Source: Winogradskyella pacifica
GTDB taxonomy: Bacteria; Bacteroidota; Bacteroidia; Flavobacteriales; Flavobacteriaceae
DNA length: 64,000 bases
Assembly (NCBI RefSeq): GCF_013403915.1
Contig: NZ_JABFDI010000018.1
Coordinates: 1 to 64,000, forward strand
Direction: 5' to 3'
The stretch's first letter is position 1. Each line of letters starts with the position of its first letter. Both the position numbers and the translations under genes were made by a program. Shown here piece after piece: positions 43,909-53,717 of this stretch. The notes beneath the pieces are model-generated. The model did no database searches. It had not been told where the DNA came from and worked only from the letters and a program-made list of their open reading frames with translations.

Positions 43909-46464
43909 ATGCAAAAATTAATACTTCTACTCTTTTTAAGCTTATCCTTTAGTTTAATAAATGCACAAAACAGCGAAAAGGAAAGTACCACGCCAACACC
44001 AAATTATAGAGCTGCGGCTAAATATTCCCCAACTAATTTAGGAAAGTTAGTTCATTCTACTTCAGTAAGACCAAATTGGTTGAAAAACGGCAATAAATTT
44101 TGGTATCAATACAAAACAACAGAAGGTTCTAATTACTATATTGTAGATGCTGATAATCGCAGCAAAAAAGCACTTTTTGATAATGAAAAAATGGCTAAAT
44201 GGCTGACTGAAATCACGAAAGATCCTTACGACGCTCAGCATTTACCTAAATTTGATTTTGAATTTGTAAAAAATGAAACAGCGATACGTTTCTATGTCAC
44301 ATCAACAGAGAAAGTTGATGAAGAGAAAAAAGACGATGACGTAAACGAAGAAAAAGAGAATACAAAAGAAACAGATTCTACAAAAACAGATAAAAAGAAA
44401 AAAGGAAAAGCTAAAAAGGCAGAAAAAGTAAATAAAGTATATCACTTTGAGTATCGTCTTGGCGGTAATGGCTTAACCATTATTAGCAATAAAAAGAAAG
44501 AAAAAGAAGATTGGAAAAAGTGGGCTAATATAGCACCTGACAGTTCTGTAGTTTTATTTTCTAAACACTACAACTTGTATTGGATGGATAAGAAAAACTT
44601 CTTAAAAGCTGTAAAAAACGAAAAAGATTCTACTATAGTTGAAAACCAATGGACCACTGATGGAGAAGAAAATTATGACTATGGCGGAAGCAGTCGTGGC
44701 GAAAATAATGAGGAAAAATTAAAGAATAAAGACAAGCGCAAATCAGTTAGAGGAGTTTGGTCTCATGATTCTAAAAAGTTTGTATTTCAAAGAACAGATT
44801 CTAGACACATTAACGACTTATGGGTAATTAATACCACTTCAGGAAAACGCCCAACTTTAGAATCTTACAAATACCACATGCCAGGTGAAGACGACTATTA
44901 CAAAACAGAACTGCATGTTTTTGATATTCCTTCAAAATCAAATATTCAGGTGCAATTAGATACGGTAAAGCAGCAAAGCATTCAAGTGTATCGCGAGCCG
45001 AGATTAAAATCGAGCTATAACGATGACTTCAACCCATCATTACTATTATCTAAAAAAGGTAAAATCTATTATAATACAATTAGCAGAGATCGTAAAAAAC
45101 TAGATATCTGTGTGGCTGATATTAATACAGGAGAGACAAAAGTTTTAATTGAAGAACGTTTTAATACCTATATAGAATCGCGCCCTTTAGTATTGTTAAA
45201 TAACGAAACTGAAATGCTGCATTGGGCAGAACGTTCGGGTTGGGCACACTATTATTTGTATGACACCGAAGGAAACTTAAAAAACGAAGTGACCTCTGGT
45301 TCATACCATGTTGAACGTGCTATTGGTGTGGACGAAAAAAGCAGAACGCTTTACTTTACGGCACATGGTATTGCAAAAGATCAAGACCCTTATTTTGAGC
45401 ATCTTTATAAGATTAATCTAAATGGTTCTGGTTTACAAGCGTTAAACCCTGGTGACTATAACTCTAGTACAGACATGGCAGATTCTAATGCCTACTTTGT
45501 GAGTAACTATTCTAGAGTGAATACCGTTCCAAAATCAGAATTAAGATCCAATACTGGTAAGCTTATTATGAATTTAGAAGAAGCCGATTTATCCCAATTA
45601 ATGGCAACAGGCTATCAATTTCCTGAGACCTTTAAAATGAAAGCAGATGATGGTATTACAGATATTTATGGTGTAATGTATAAGCCTTATGATTTTGATG
45701 ACACAAAAAAATATCCTTTATTAGAATACGTCTATCCAGGTCCTCAAACCGAAGCTGTAAACAAATCGTTTTCTGTTAGAATGGATCGTTTAGACCGTAT
45801 GGCACAAGTCGGATTTATTGTAGTGACTATGGGTAATCGTGGTGGACATCCAGACCGTTCTAAATGGTACCATAATTATGGTTATGGTAACCTTAGAGAT
45901 TACGGTTTAGCAGATAAAAGACATGTCGCAGAACAACTTTCAGATCAACATGATTATATTGATATTAATAAAGTTGGAATTTACGGCCATTCTGGTGGTG
46001 GCTTTATGTCTACCGCAGCCATGTTAGTGTATCCAGATTTCTTTAAAGCTGCGGTGTCTTCTGCAGGAAATCATGATAATAGTATTTATAACAGTTGGTG
46101 GAGTGAAACACATCATGGTGTGCAAGAAGAAATGGATGACGATGGTAATGTAAAATACAAATACCTTATTGACAACAACCAATCTTTAGCACAAAACCTA
46201 AAAGGAAATCTAATGCTTATTACAGGTGATGTCGATAACAATGTACATCCTGGTGGAACTATTAGAATGGCAAATGCATTAATAAAAGCGAATAAACGTT
46301 TCGATTTTATGCTTATGCCAGGTCAACGTCATAGTTTTGGAAACATGACAGAATATTCATTTTGGCTAAGAGCCGATCATTTTAGCAAACACTTTCTTAA
46401 TACAGAAGCTACAGACATTGATATTACAGAAATAAATAGAGATCAACCAAAAACAAAATCTTAA
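43909..46464 (+). CDS. Secreted S9 family prolyl oligopeptidase (DPP-IV-like)
   Basis: An 851-residue protease. After a signal peptide (to about 19) comes a DPP-IV N-terminal propeller with a Lys/Glu-rich insertion (about 135-165), then the alpha/beta hydrolase domain with the nucleophile in GHSGGGFM and the final His in GQRHSFGNMTEY. It cleaves dipeptides after proline or alanine in the periplasm. It is a free-standing gene with a strong terminator after it. Confidence 0.92.
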   Translation: MQKLILLLFLSLSFSLINAQNSEKESTTPTPNYRAAAKYSPTNLGKLVHSTSVRPNWLKNGNKFWYQYKTTEGSNYYIVDADNRSKKALFDNEKMAKWLTEITKDPYDAQHLPKFDFEFVKNETAIRFYVTSTEKVDEEKKDDDVNEEKENTKETDSTKTDKKKKGKAKKAEKVNKVYHFEYRLGGNGLTIISNKKKEKEDWKKWANIAPDSSVVLFSKHYNLYWMDKKNFLKAVKNEKDSTIVENQWTTDGEENYDYGGSSRGENNEEKLKNKDKRKSVRGVWSHDSKKFVFQRTDSRHINDLWVINTTSGKRPTLESYKYHMPGEDDYYKTELHVFDIPSKSNIQVQLDTVKQQSIQVYREPRLKSSYNDDFNPSLLLSKKGKIYYNTISRDRKKLDICVADINTGETKVLIEERFNTYIESRPLVLLNNETEMLHWAERSGWAHYYLYDTEGNLKNEVTSGSYHVERAIGVDEKSRTLYFTAHGIAKDQDPYFEHLYKINLNGSGLQALNPGDYNSSTDMADSNAYFVSNYSRVNTVPKSELRSNTGKLIMNLEEADLSQLMATGYQFPETFKMKADDGITDIYGVMYKPYDFDDTKKYPLLEYVYPGPQTEAVNKSFSVRMDRLDRMAQVGFIVVTMGNRGGHPDRSKWYHNYGYGNLRDYGLADKRHVAEQLSDQHDYIDINKVGIYGHSGGGFMSTAAMLVYPDFFKAAVSSAGNHDNSIYNSWWSETHHGVQEEMDDDGNVKYKYLIDNNQSLAQNLKGNLMLITGDVDNNVHPGGTIRMANALIKANKRFDFMLMPGQRHSFGNMTEYSFWLRADHFSKHFLNTEATDIDITEINRDQPKTKS

Positions 46465-46484
46465 CACCGTTGAGATAAAAAATC

Positions 46485-46513
46485 AAACCACGTTAATTAA
46501 CGTGGTTTTTTTT
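46485..46513 (+). terminator. Terminator after the S9 peptidase gene
   Basis: A perfect palindrome AAACCACGTTAA/TTAACGTGGTTT followed by a T-run. Confidence 0.92.
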
Positions 46514-46595
46514 ATGCTTATATGGAAACGTTAGCATTACAACTTATTACTATTTAAAAAGTTTTGATAACATTTCTTTTCTTTAATTTTGCAAC

Positions 46596-48149
46596 ATGAT
46601 AAAAGCCTTACAACTACGCATTAATTTACAGCAAGAAAGACAACCCGATGGTTTGCTTAATAAAGCAGCCTATGATTTGGGAATGAAATCTTCCGATATT
46701 TCAGGAATAAAAGTTCTAAGAAAATCGATTGATGCACGTAAGCGCAATATTATGTTCAACTATAAAGTTGAAGTGTACATCAATGAACCTGTACCTGAAA
46801 CTTCAGATTACCATTTTGATTACACAGACGTTTCTAATGCAAAACCTGTTCACATTATTGGTTTTGGACCGGCAGGCATGTATGCGGCATTGCGTTGTAT
46901 AGAACTAGGTTTTAAACCTATTGTTTTAGAGCGCGGTAAAAATGTACAAGACCGTCGACGTGATTTAAAGGCCATTAACCAAGATCATTTTGTAAACGAA
47001 GATTCTAATTACTGTTTTGGTGAAGGAGGTGCTGGCACGTATTCTGATGGTAAATTATACACGAGAAGTTTAAAACGAGGAGATGTTAGACGAATCTTTG
47101 AAAACTTAGTATTTCATGGTGCAACAGATCAGATTTTAGTTGATGCGCATCCACATATCGGAACTAATAAATTACCAAGAGTTGTTCAAAATATAAGAGA
47201 GAATATCATCAAGTTTGGTGGTGAAGTGCATTTTGAAACGCGTGTAACTGATTTCATGATTAAGAATAGTAAAATTGTTGCGATTCAACTTAACAATGAC
47301 AATGAACTCGATGTTGAAAAAGTCATTCTAGCCACAGGCCATTCTGCAAGGGATATTTTTTACTTATTGAATGACAAGAAGATTAAGCTTGAAGCAAAAT
47401 CCTTCGCCATGGGAGTCAGAGTTGAGCATCCACAAGAAATAATTGATGGCATCCAATACCATTGTAAAGGTGAGCAACGCGACGCGTTACTACCGGCAGC
47501 TTCATACAGTTTGGTACAACAAGTGAACGATAGAGGTGTGTATTCATTTTGCATGTGTCCTGGTGGATTCATTGTTCCTGCAGCCACAGCCAATGGTGAA
47601 GTTGTCGTTAATGGGATGTCGCCTTCCAAGCGAAATAATAAATTTGCCAATTCAGGTATTGTCACAGAAATCAATGCTGATAAAGACCTCTATAAATACG
47701 AACATTTTGGCCCTTTAAAAGCCTTAGAATATCAAAAAGATTTAGAACGTTTAGCCTTTACAGCTGGTGGACGTAGACAATCTGCTCCTGCTCAAAGATT
47801 AACGGATTTTGTTGAAGGAAAATTATCTTCAAGTTTAAATGAAACCTCTTATCAACCTGGTTTAAATTCAGCACCATTACATTCTTTATTACCAAAAATA
47901 ATTGGAGGCTCCTTACGTAAAGGATTTAAAGCTTTTGGTGAAAAAATGAAAGGCTATTATACCGAAGAAGCTAATGTCATCGGTGTAGAGTCGCGTACCT
48001 CATCACCTGTGAATATTCCGAGAACCGAAACTTTAGAGCATCCTGAAATCACTAATTTATTTCCATGTGGCGAAGGTGGAGGTTATGCTGGGGGTATTAT
48101 TTCGGCTGCGATGGATGGTGAGCGTTGTGCGGAGGCGGCTTGTTCGTAG
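46596..48149 (+). CDS. FAD-dependent oxidoreductase (COG2509 type)
   Basis: A 517-residue flavoprotein. The FAD motif GFGPAGMYAALRC lies near residue 88, after an N-terminal alpha/beta extension, and the conserved YCFGEGGAGTYSDGKL and CGEGGGYAGGIISAA blocks mark the uncharacterised COG2509 family of predicted dehydrogenases. Function is unknown; it is probably a cytosolic reductase. The gene lies between strong terminators, so it is likely monocistronic. Confidence 0.88.
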   Translation: MIKALQLRINLQQERQPDGLLNKAAYDLGMKSSDISGIKVLRKSIDARKRNIMFNYKVEVYINEPVPETSDYHFDYTDVSNAKPVHIIGFGPAGMYAALRCIELGFKPIVLERGKNVQDRRRDLKAINQDHFVNEDSNYCFGEGGAGTYSDGKLYTRSLKRGDVRRIFENLVFHGATDQILVDAHPHIGTNKLPRVVQNIRENIIKFGGEVHFETRVTDFMIKNSKIVAIQLNNDNELDVEKVILATGHSARDIFYLLNDKKIKLEAKSFAMGVRVEHPQEIIDGIQYHCKGEQRDALLPAASYSLVQQVNDRGVYSFCMCPGGFIVPAATANGEVVVNGMSPSKRNNKFANSGIVTEINADKDLYKYEHFGPLKALEYQKDLERLAFTAGGRRQSAPAQRLTDFVEGKLSSSLNETSYQPGLNSAPLHSLLPKIIGGSLRKGFKAFGEKMKGYYTEEANVIGVESRTSSPVNIPRTETLEHPEITNLFPCGEGGGYAGGIISAAMDGERCAEAACS

Positions 48150-48159
48150 AGTTTTCAGT

Positions 48160-48236
48160 CAATTACACACTAACTGAAAACTGCGACTGAATACTGTAAA
48201 CTGAAAATATTAATTCCTATTTTTGCAACTTAAATT
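48160..48236. repeat. Degenerate CAGTTTTCAGT-type repeats before fabD
   Basis: A stretch made of 4-5 imperfect copies of a motif like ACTGAAAACTG in both orientations (TTTTCAGT and ACTGAAAA at its ends). Similar units occur between genes in flavobacteria. No coding content was seen. Confidence 0.45.
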
Positions 48237-48245
48237 AAAACACAC

Positions 48246-49139
48246 ATGAACGCATATATATTTCCAGGTCAAGGTGCTCAATTCTCAGGAATGGGATTAG
48301 ACCTTTACGAAAATTCACCTTTAGCTCAAGAATTATTTGAAAAAGCCAATGATATTTTAGGCTTTCATATTACAGACATTATGTTTGAGGGTTCTAAGGA
48401 AGATTTAATGCAAACTAAAGTGACTCAACCTGCTATCTTTTTACATTCTGTAATTTTAGCAAAAACACTTGGAGATAGCTTTAAACCAGATATGGTTGCT
48501 GGTCATTCTCTTGGAGAATTCTCTGCGTTGGTTGCTGCAGGAGCATTAACGTTTGAAGACGGACTTAAATTAGTTTCTCAACGTGCCCAAGCCATGCAAA
48601 AAGCCTGTGAATTGCAACCAAGTACAATGGCTGCCGTTTTAGCTTTAGAAGATAACGTTGTTGAAGACATCTGTAAAACTATAGACGGAGTTGTAGTTCC
48701 TGCAAATTACAATTGCCCTGGTCAATTAGTGATTTCTGGAGACGTTGAAGCTATTAATAAAGCTTGTGAAGCGCTAAAAGAAGCCGGTGCAAAACGTGCT
48801 TTAGTATTACCTGTTGGTGGTGCTTTTCATTCACCATTAATGGAGCCTGCGCGTGAAGAGTTAGCGGCTGCCATAGAAAACACAACATTTAGCAAGCCTA
48901 ACTGCCCAATATACCAAAACGTAACAGCATCTGCTATTACTGATGAAAACGAAATTAAAGCCAATTTAATTTCACAATTAACGGCACCTGTACGTTGGAC
49001 GCAATCTGTACAGCAAATGGTTGCCGATGGAGCATTACATTTTACTGAAGTTGGTCCTGGAAAAGTATTACAAGGCTTAGTAAAGAAAATACATCGTGAA
49101 GCAGAAACGGCTTCAGCTACTTTTGAAATTAATGCCTAA
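48246..49139 (+). CDS. fabD: Malonyl-CoA:ACP transacylase
   Basis: Loads malonyl onto ACP for fatty-acid synthesis. It shows the N-terminal FPGQGAQFSGMG, the nucleophile Ser88 in GHSLGEFSALV, and the catalytic His in GGAFHSPLMEPA. The length, 297 residues, is normal. lspA follows 11 nt downstream on the same strand, so the two may be one transcript. Confidence 0.96.
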   Translation: MNAYIFPGQGAQFSGMGLDLYENSPLAQELFEKANDILGFHITDIMFEGSKEDLMQTKVTQPAIFLHSVILAKTLGDSFKPDMVAGHSLGEFSALVAAGALTFEDGLKLVSQRAQAMQKACELQPSTMAAVLALEDNVVEDICKTIDGVVVPANYNCPGQLVISGDVEAINKACEALKEAGAKRALVLPVGGAFHSPLMEPAREELAAAIENTTFSKPNCPIYQNVTASAITDENEIKANLISQLTAPVRWTQSVQQMVADGALHFTEVGPGKVLQGLVKKIHREAETASATFEINA

Positions 49140-49150
49140 AACTCACTGAT

Positions 49151-49654
49151 TTGAACAGAACACTATTTATCATAATACTCATCGCATTTAATATTGCTAT
49201 TGACCAAATTTCTAAAGTAATTGTTAGAACCACAATGATTAAAGGTGGGAGAGGGCAAATCAATGTGATACAAGATTATTTTCAACTCATTTGGGTAGAA
49301 AACAAAGGCGCTTTTTTAGGTATGGGAAGTGATATGAATCCAACTCTTAGATTAATCTTCTTGTTAATTTTACCAACCCTTGTTTTAGCTTATGTGATTT
49401 ATTATACCATAAAAACTAAAGAATTAGACCGTATGAGCCTTATTGCGTTTTGCTGTATTGCAGGAGGAGGTATAGCCAATGTCTTTGACCGTATTGTATT
49501 TGGCCAAGTCACTGACTTTTTCTATATTAATTTAGGTGGTGTATTTAAAACAGGAATCTTTAATGTTGCTGATATGTCTGTTACCCTAGGAATGGTTATT
49601 CTACTTTTCAGTGGAATATTTAACAGCAAGAAGAAAGAAAACGTTTCTGTTTAG
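49151..49654 (+). CDS. lspA: Lipoprotein signal peptidase
   Basis: Cleaves the signal peptide of prolipoproteins in the inner membrane. Four membrane helices are visible. The two catalytic aspartates lie in GGGIANVFDR and FNVADMSVT. At 167 residues it is typical of LspA. The reading frame begins with TTG at 49151, 11 nt after fabD; no ATG at the N-terminus of the conserved region was seen. Confidence 0.93.
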   Translation: MNRTLFIIILIAFNIAIDQISKVIVRTTMIKGGRGQINVIQDYFQLIWVENKGAFLGMGSDMNPTLRLIFLLILPTLVLAYVIYYTIKTKELDRMSLIAFCCIAGGGIANVFDRIVFGQVTDFFYINLGGVFKTGIFNVADMSVTLGMVILLFSGIFNSKKKENVSV

Positions 49655-49664
49655 AGTTTTAAAA

Positions 49665-49856
49665 CTAACGCGCTAATTTACAGTCTTCGCAATCTTTAAC
49701 TTCACCATAATACGTTTCTCTGTATTTATGAAGTGTTTTGTAAGGAATACTTAAGAATTGCTTTTTAATGTAGGTAACATTAGTTAACATTACACCCATT
49801 TTTTTCGTGAAGCGACCTTCGGTTTTGGTCTCTCTTTTAATACTAATCAATTTCAT
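49665..49856 (-). CDS. Small hypothetical protein with C-terminal CxxC
   Basis: A 63-residue basic protein with the C-terminal CEDCKLAR. The ATG at 49856 gives MKLISIKRETKTEG; a TTG three codons earlier is in frame but is less likely. The Cys pair might bind zinc. It converges on lspA. I do not recognise the family. Confidence 0.6.
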   Translation of the reverse strand: MKLISIKRETKTEGRFTKKMGVMLTNVTYIKKQFLSIPYKTLHKYRETYYGEVKDCEDCKLAR

Positions 49857-50046
49857 GTTGTTCAATTATCATTGCACTACAAAGCAACGAAGATTGATGA
49901 CCAACTCCAAGGAATCAGTGTTAAAACCTAGCTAACGGCTTTTGATATTATCATATTGAAAATCAGACACTAAAAGAATTAACATATTCGCAACGTTGTA
50001 GCTTGTCATTTACATATTCAATAAACGAAAAAGCACCTAAATTTGG

Positions 50047-51324
50047 CTATTTTTTGTAAATAACACCGTTTTTCATAACAAAAATGACATTTTCCATAGT
50101 AGAAATGGTTGTTGTTGGATCGTCATTTACTGCAATTATATCTGCAATATAATTAGGTTTTAACTGCCCAATTTGGTCTTCCATACTTAATAACATGGCA
50201 TTGGTAATTGTCGCAGATTGAAGCGCTTCAATTGCTGGCATACCAGCTTCAACCATATAACCAAATTCTTTTGCATTGTCACCATGATAAAATACTGCTG
50301 CATCTGTTCCGAAAGCAATTTTAACTCCTGCTTTGTAGGCTCTACCAAACATATCTTGAATTTTAGGTCCAATGTCTAAAGCTTTAGGCACAATGATTTC
50401 TGGATAATACCCTTCAATTTTTGCTTTGTCTGACACAAATTTTCCTGCTGTAATGGTTGGTACTAAATACACATCGTGCTTTTTCATTAATTCCATAGTC
50501 TCAGCACTCATTAAAGTGCCATGCTCAATCGTTTTAACTCCACCTAAAATGGCACGTTGCATGCCTTCATCTCCATGTGCATGTGCTGCCACATGAAAAC
50601 CATAATCTTTAGCGGTCTCACAAATTGCTTTAATTTCTTCTATTGAAAATTGTGGATTCTGTCCGCTTTTAGCCACGCTTAAAACTCCTCCTGTTGCTGT
50701 TATTTTAATTAAATCTGCACCATTCTTATAACGTTGTCTTACAGCTTTCTTGGCGTCTTCTACCCCATTTACTACACCTTCTTTCGGCCCAGGATCACCC
50801 ATAAGATTTTTACTAGAACCGTTTGTTGGATCGGCATGACCACCTGTAGTCGCCAAAGATTTACCTGCAGTAAAAATTCTTGGACCAACAATTTTTCCTG
50901 AGTTTATAGCATTTCTTAAGGCGATATTCACTCCAGAACCTCCTAAATCTCTAACGGTTGTAAAACCACTCATTAAAGTTACTTTCGCATAATTTGTAGA
51001 ATTAAAAGCGACATCAGCATCATTCAAGGTGTATTTATTGAGATAAGATTTTGGACTCGTTTCGCCTTCAATATGCACATGCATATCTATTAAACCTGGC
51101 ATTACGGTTTTAGATTTTAAATCAACTGTTACATCTTCAGAATTTGTTGGATTGACATAACCGTTTTCAATTGAAATAATTTTATCTCCAGTAACAACTA
51201 TTGTTTTCTCTATGAGTACTTTTCCAGATTTTGTATCAATTAATTTACCACAATGTAAATATGTAGTCTGTGCCGTAAGCGTTACTCCACAGAGCAATAC
51301 TAAAATCTTGAAAAAAATTTTCAT
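50047..51324 (-). CDS. Secreted amidohydrolase family protein
   Basis: A metal-dependent hydrolase of 425 residues with a signal peptide (to about LTAQT). Metal ligands are in PGLIDMHVHIEG (HxH), a carboxylated-Lys region (DLIKITATGG), AAHAHGDEG, TIEHGTLM and FGTDAAVF. It belongs to the imidazolonepropionase-like amidohydrolases, several of which are Xaa-Pro or prolidase-type peptidases. Its substrate is undetermined. Confidence 0.9.
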   Translation of the reverse strand: MKIFFKILVLLCGVTLTAQTTYLHCGKLIDTKSGKVLIEKTIVVTGDKIISIENGYVNPTNSEDVTVDLKSKTVMPGLIDMHVHIEGETSPKSYLNKYTLNDADVAFNSTNYAKVTLMSGFTTVRDLGGSGVNIALRNAINSGKIVGPRIFTAGKSLATTGGHADPTNGSSKNLMGDPGPKEGVVNGVEDAKKAVRQRYKNGADLIKITATGGVLSVAKSGQNPQFSIEEIKAICETAKDYGFHVAAHAHGDEGMQRAILGGVKTIEHGTLMSAETMELMKKHDVYLVPTITAGKFVSDKAKIEGYYPEIIVPKALDIGPKIQDMFGRAYKAGVKIAFGTDAAVFYHGDNAKEFGYMVEAGMPAIEALQSATITNAMLLSMEDQIGQLKPNYIADIIAVNDDPTTTISTMENVIFVMKNGVIYKK

Positions 51325-51339
51325 CTGTTGCTATTTCGT

Positions 51340-52359
51340 CTATTTCGTTCTAATTTTCTGTTCCCATTTCCAAGCGGAAGCCATAGCATCATCTAAGTTT
51401 AATTCTGTTTTCCAACCTAAAACACTGTTTGCTTTAGACGTTTCGGCATAAGCCGCAATAACATCACCTTCTCTTCGATCTACTATTTTATAATTTAAAG
51501 ATGTTCCTGAAACACGCTCAAAAGACTGAACAGCTTCTAAAACCGTACTTCCTGTTCCAGTTCCAAGGTTAAAAAACTCATAATTAGAATCATTTTTAAC
51601 ATCTAACAAACGCTGTAAAGCTATGACATGGGCTTTAGCTAAATCCACCACGTGGATATAATCTCTTACACAAGTACCGTCTGACGTTGGATAATCGCCT
51701 CCAAACACAGACAATTGCTCTCGCATACCAATAGCTGTTTGTGTTATAAAAGGCACTAAATTTTGTGGAACTCCAATGGGTAGTTCACCTATTTCTGTTG
51801 AATCATGCGCTCCAATTGGATTAAAATAACGTAAAGCAATTGCTTTTATATCTCCATTTACACGACAAGTATCTCTAATAATTTCTTCACCAATCTGCTT
51901 TGTATTTCCATAAGGAGACTCAGCAGGTTTCACAGGTGCATTTTCCGTAATCGGTAATTCATCGGCTTGTCCATAAACGGTACAAGACGAACTAAAGATG
52001 AAATTCTTCTTACTCAAACCTTTTAATTCTTGAAGTAAATAAACCAAAGTAGTTATATTGTTTTCATAGTACATTAAAGGTTCGGCCACACTTTCTCCAA
52101 CCGCTTTATTGGCTGCAAAATGAATGACACCCACAATATCGTTATGACGTTTAAAAAAATCTTGAACGTCTGGTTTTACTTTCAAATCTAATTTCTCAAA
52201 AATTGGTTTTTTGCCTGTAATAGCTGTGATACCATCTAAAACTTCGATTGAAGAATTAGATAAATTATCTATAATGACAACGTTGTAGCCTTCGTTTTGT
52301 AATTCTACTACGGTATGCGATCCAATAAAACCTAAACCACCTGTTACTAAAATTTTCAT
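51340..52359 (-). CDS. galE: UDP-glucose 4-epimerase
   Basis: Interconverts UDP-glucose and UDP-galactose. The NAD motif is GGLGFIGSH (about 7-15 from the chosen start), and the catalytic Tyr-Lys pair lies in SPYGNTKQIGE. The frame runs to 52383, but the ATG at 52359 (MKILVTGG) is the standard start. It lies near a DegT aminotransferase and waaA, suggesting surface-sugar synthesis. Confidence 0.93.
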   Translation of the reverse strand: MKILVTGGLGFIGSHTVVELQNEGYNVVIIDNLSNSSIEVLDGITAITGKKPIFEKLDLKVKPDVQDFFKRHNDIVGVIHFAANKAVGESVAEPLMYYENNITTLVYLLQELKGLSKKNFIFSSSCTVYGQADELPITENAPVKPAESPYGNTKQIGEEIIRDTCRVNGDIKAIALRYFNPIGAHDSTEIGELPIGVPQNLVPFITQTAIGMREQLSVFGGDYPTSDGTCVRDYIHVVDLAKAHVIALQRLLDVKNDSNYEFFNLGTGTGSTVLEAVQSFERVSGTSLNYKIVDRREGDVIAAYAETSKANSVLGWKTELNLDDAMASAWKWEQKIRTK

Positions 52360-52450
52360 GTGTTCTTTATATAATTTTCTCAAATGTCACATGCTGTTCA
52401 CTATTAATCAACTCATTGATTAACAAAGCTCTTAACATGCTCGTTTTATA

Positions 52451-53599
52451 TTATTTATTTGAATCGATAAAACTTAAAACTGTACTTGTAATACATTCAA
52501 TTTGCTCATCATCTAACTCCGTATGCATTGGAAGCGAAATCACAGATTTAATTAACGCATTTGTAACCGGAAAATCTGATTCATTATAGCGATCATCCGT
52601 ATACGCTTTTTGTCTGTGCAACGGTATTGGATAATACACTCCACATGGAATATTTTTTGATTGTAAATGTGCCACTAAAGCATCTCTATCCACGTCTTTT
52701 AAATTAAGTGTATATTGATGAAACACATGGCTATCATCACCATCATTAGCCTCTAAACCTGTTGGAGTAGTTATATTTGGATGGTTTTTAAAGGCTTCAT
52801 TATATTTTTTTGCTGTATTGCGTCTCGCTGTATTGTAAGTATCTAAATGCGGTAATTTAGCATCTAAAACAGCAGCTTGAATAGAATCTAAACGTGAGTT
52901 TACACCAACAACATCATGATGATAACGCTCGTACATACCGTGGTTTACAATACCTCTAATTGTATGCGCTAACTCATCGTCATTAGTAAAAATTGCTCCA
53001 CCATCTCCGTAACAACCTAAGTTTTTTGATGGAAAAAATGACGTCGAAGCTACATGACCTATAGCTCCTGCTTTGGTTTTACTACCATCTTTATGTGTAT
53101 AACTTGCGCCAATAGCTTGTGCATTGTCTTCAATTACGTATAGGTTATGTGCTTTTGCTAAAGCCATAATAGCATCCATTTCTGCCGGAAGTCCAAATAA
53201 ATGAACAGGTACAATAGCCTTAGTTTTTGGCGTAATTGCTTTTTCAATCGCAGCGACATCGATATTAAACGTTATCGGATCTACATCAACTAAAACCGGA
53301 GTTAATTGTAGTAATGCAATAACCTCAACAGTGGCAGCAAATGTGAAATCTGCGGTAATGACCTCATCTCCTGGTTGCAAACCTAAACCCATCATGGCAA
53401 TTTGTAAGGCATCCGTTCCGTTAGCACAAGGTATAACGTGTTTAACTCCTAAATAATTCTCAAGATTTTTTTGAAACTCATGTACTTTAGGTCCATTGAT
53501 AAAAGTGGCATTATCCATTACTTCTTGAATCGAAGGATCTACTATATCTTTAATTTTGGCATATTGACTTTGAAGGTCAACCATCTGTATTTTTTTCAT
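52451..53599 (-). CDS. DegT/DnrJ/EryC1/StrS family sugar aminotransferase
   Basis: A PLP enzyme of 382 residues that transfers an amino group to keto-nucleotide sugars. The PLP lysine is in FFPSKNLGCYGDGG, and the N-terminal family motif is VPCANGTDALQIAMM-like. Specificity (for example QuiN4N or Fuc4N precursors) cannot be read. It is divergent from waaA and next to galE, so it is a candidate for surface polysaccharide or LPS sugar synthesis. Confidence 0.88.
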   Translation of the reverse strand: MKKIQMVDLQSQYAKIKDIVDPSIQEVMDNATFINGPKVHEFQKNLENYLGVKHVIPCANGTDALQIAMMGLGLQPGDEVITADFTFAATVEVIALLQLTPVLVDVDPITFNIDVAAIEKAITPKTKAIVPVHLFGLPAEMDAIMALAKAHNLYVIEDNAQAIGASYTHKDGSKTKAGAIGHVASTSFFPSKNLGCYGDGGAIFTNDDELAHTIRGIVNHGMYERYHHDVVGVNSRLDSIQAAVLDAKLPHLDTYNTARRNTAKKYNEAFKNHPNITTPTGLEANDGDDSHVFHQYTLNLKDVDRDALVAHLQSKNIPCGVYYPIPLHRQKAYTDDRYNESDFPVTNALIKSVISLPMHTELDDEQIECITSTVLSFIDSNK

Positions 53600-53717
53600 T
53601 GTGAAGACTACATTTTAGTGTAAATATAAAAAAGCGTAAAGCTATTAGCGAAAATACAAAATTGTAAGCGCTATGACAACGCAATTAATTGAAAGAAATG
53701 TATTTTAGCACAAATCT

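Noticed and set aside
48160..48236. CRISPR-like array of short repeats before fabD
   Set aside because: Units are only about 11-12 nt, imperfect and in both orientations without spacers; no cas genes in the window.
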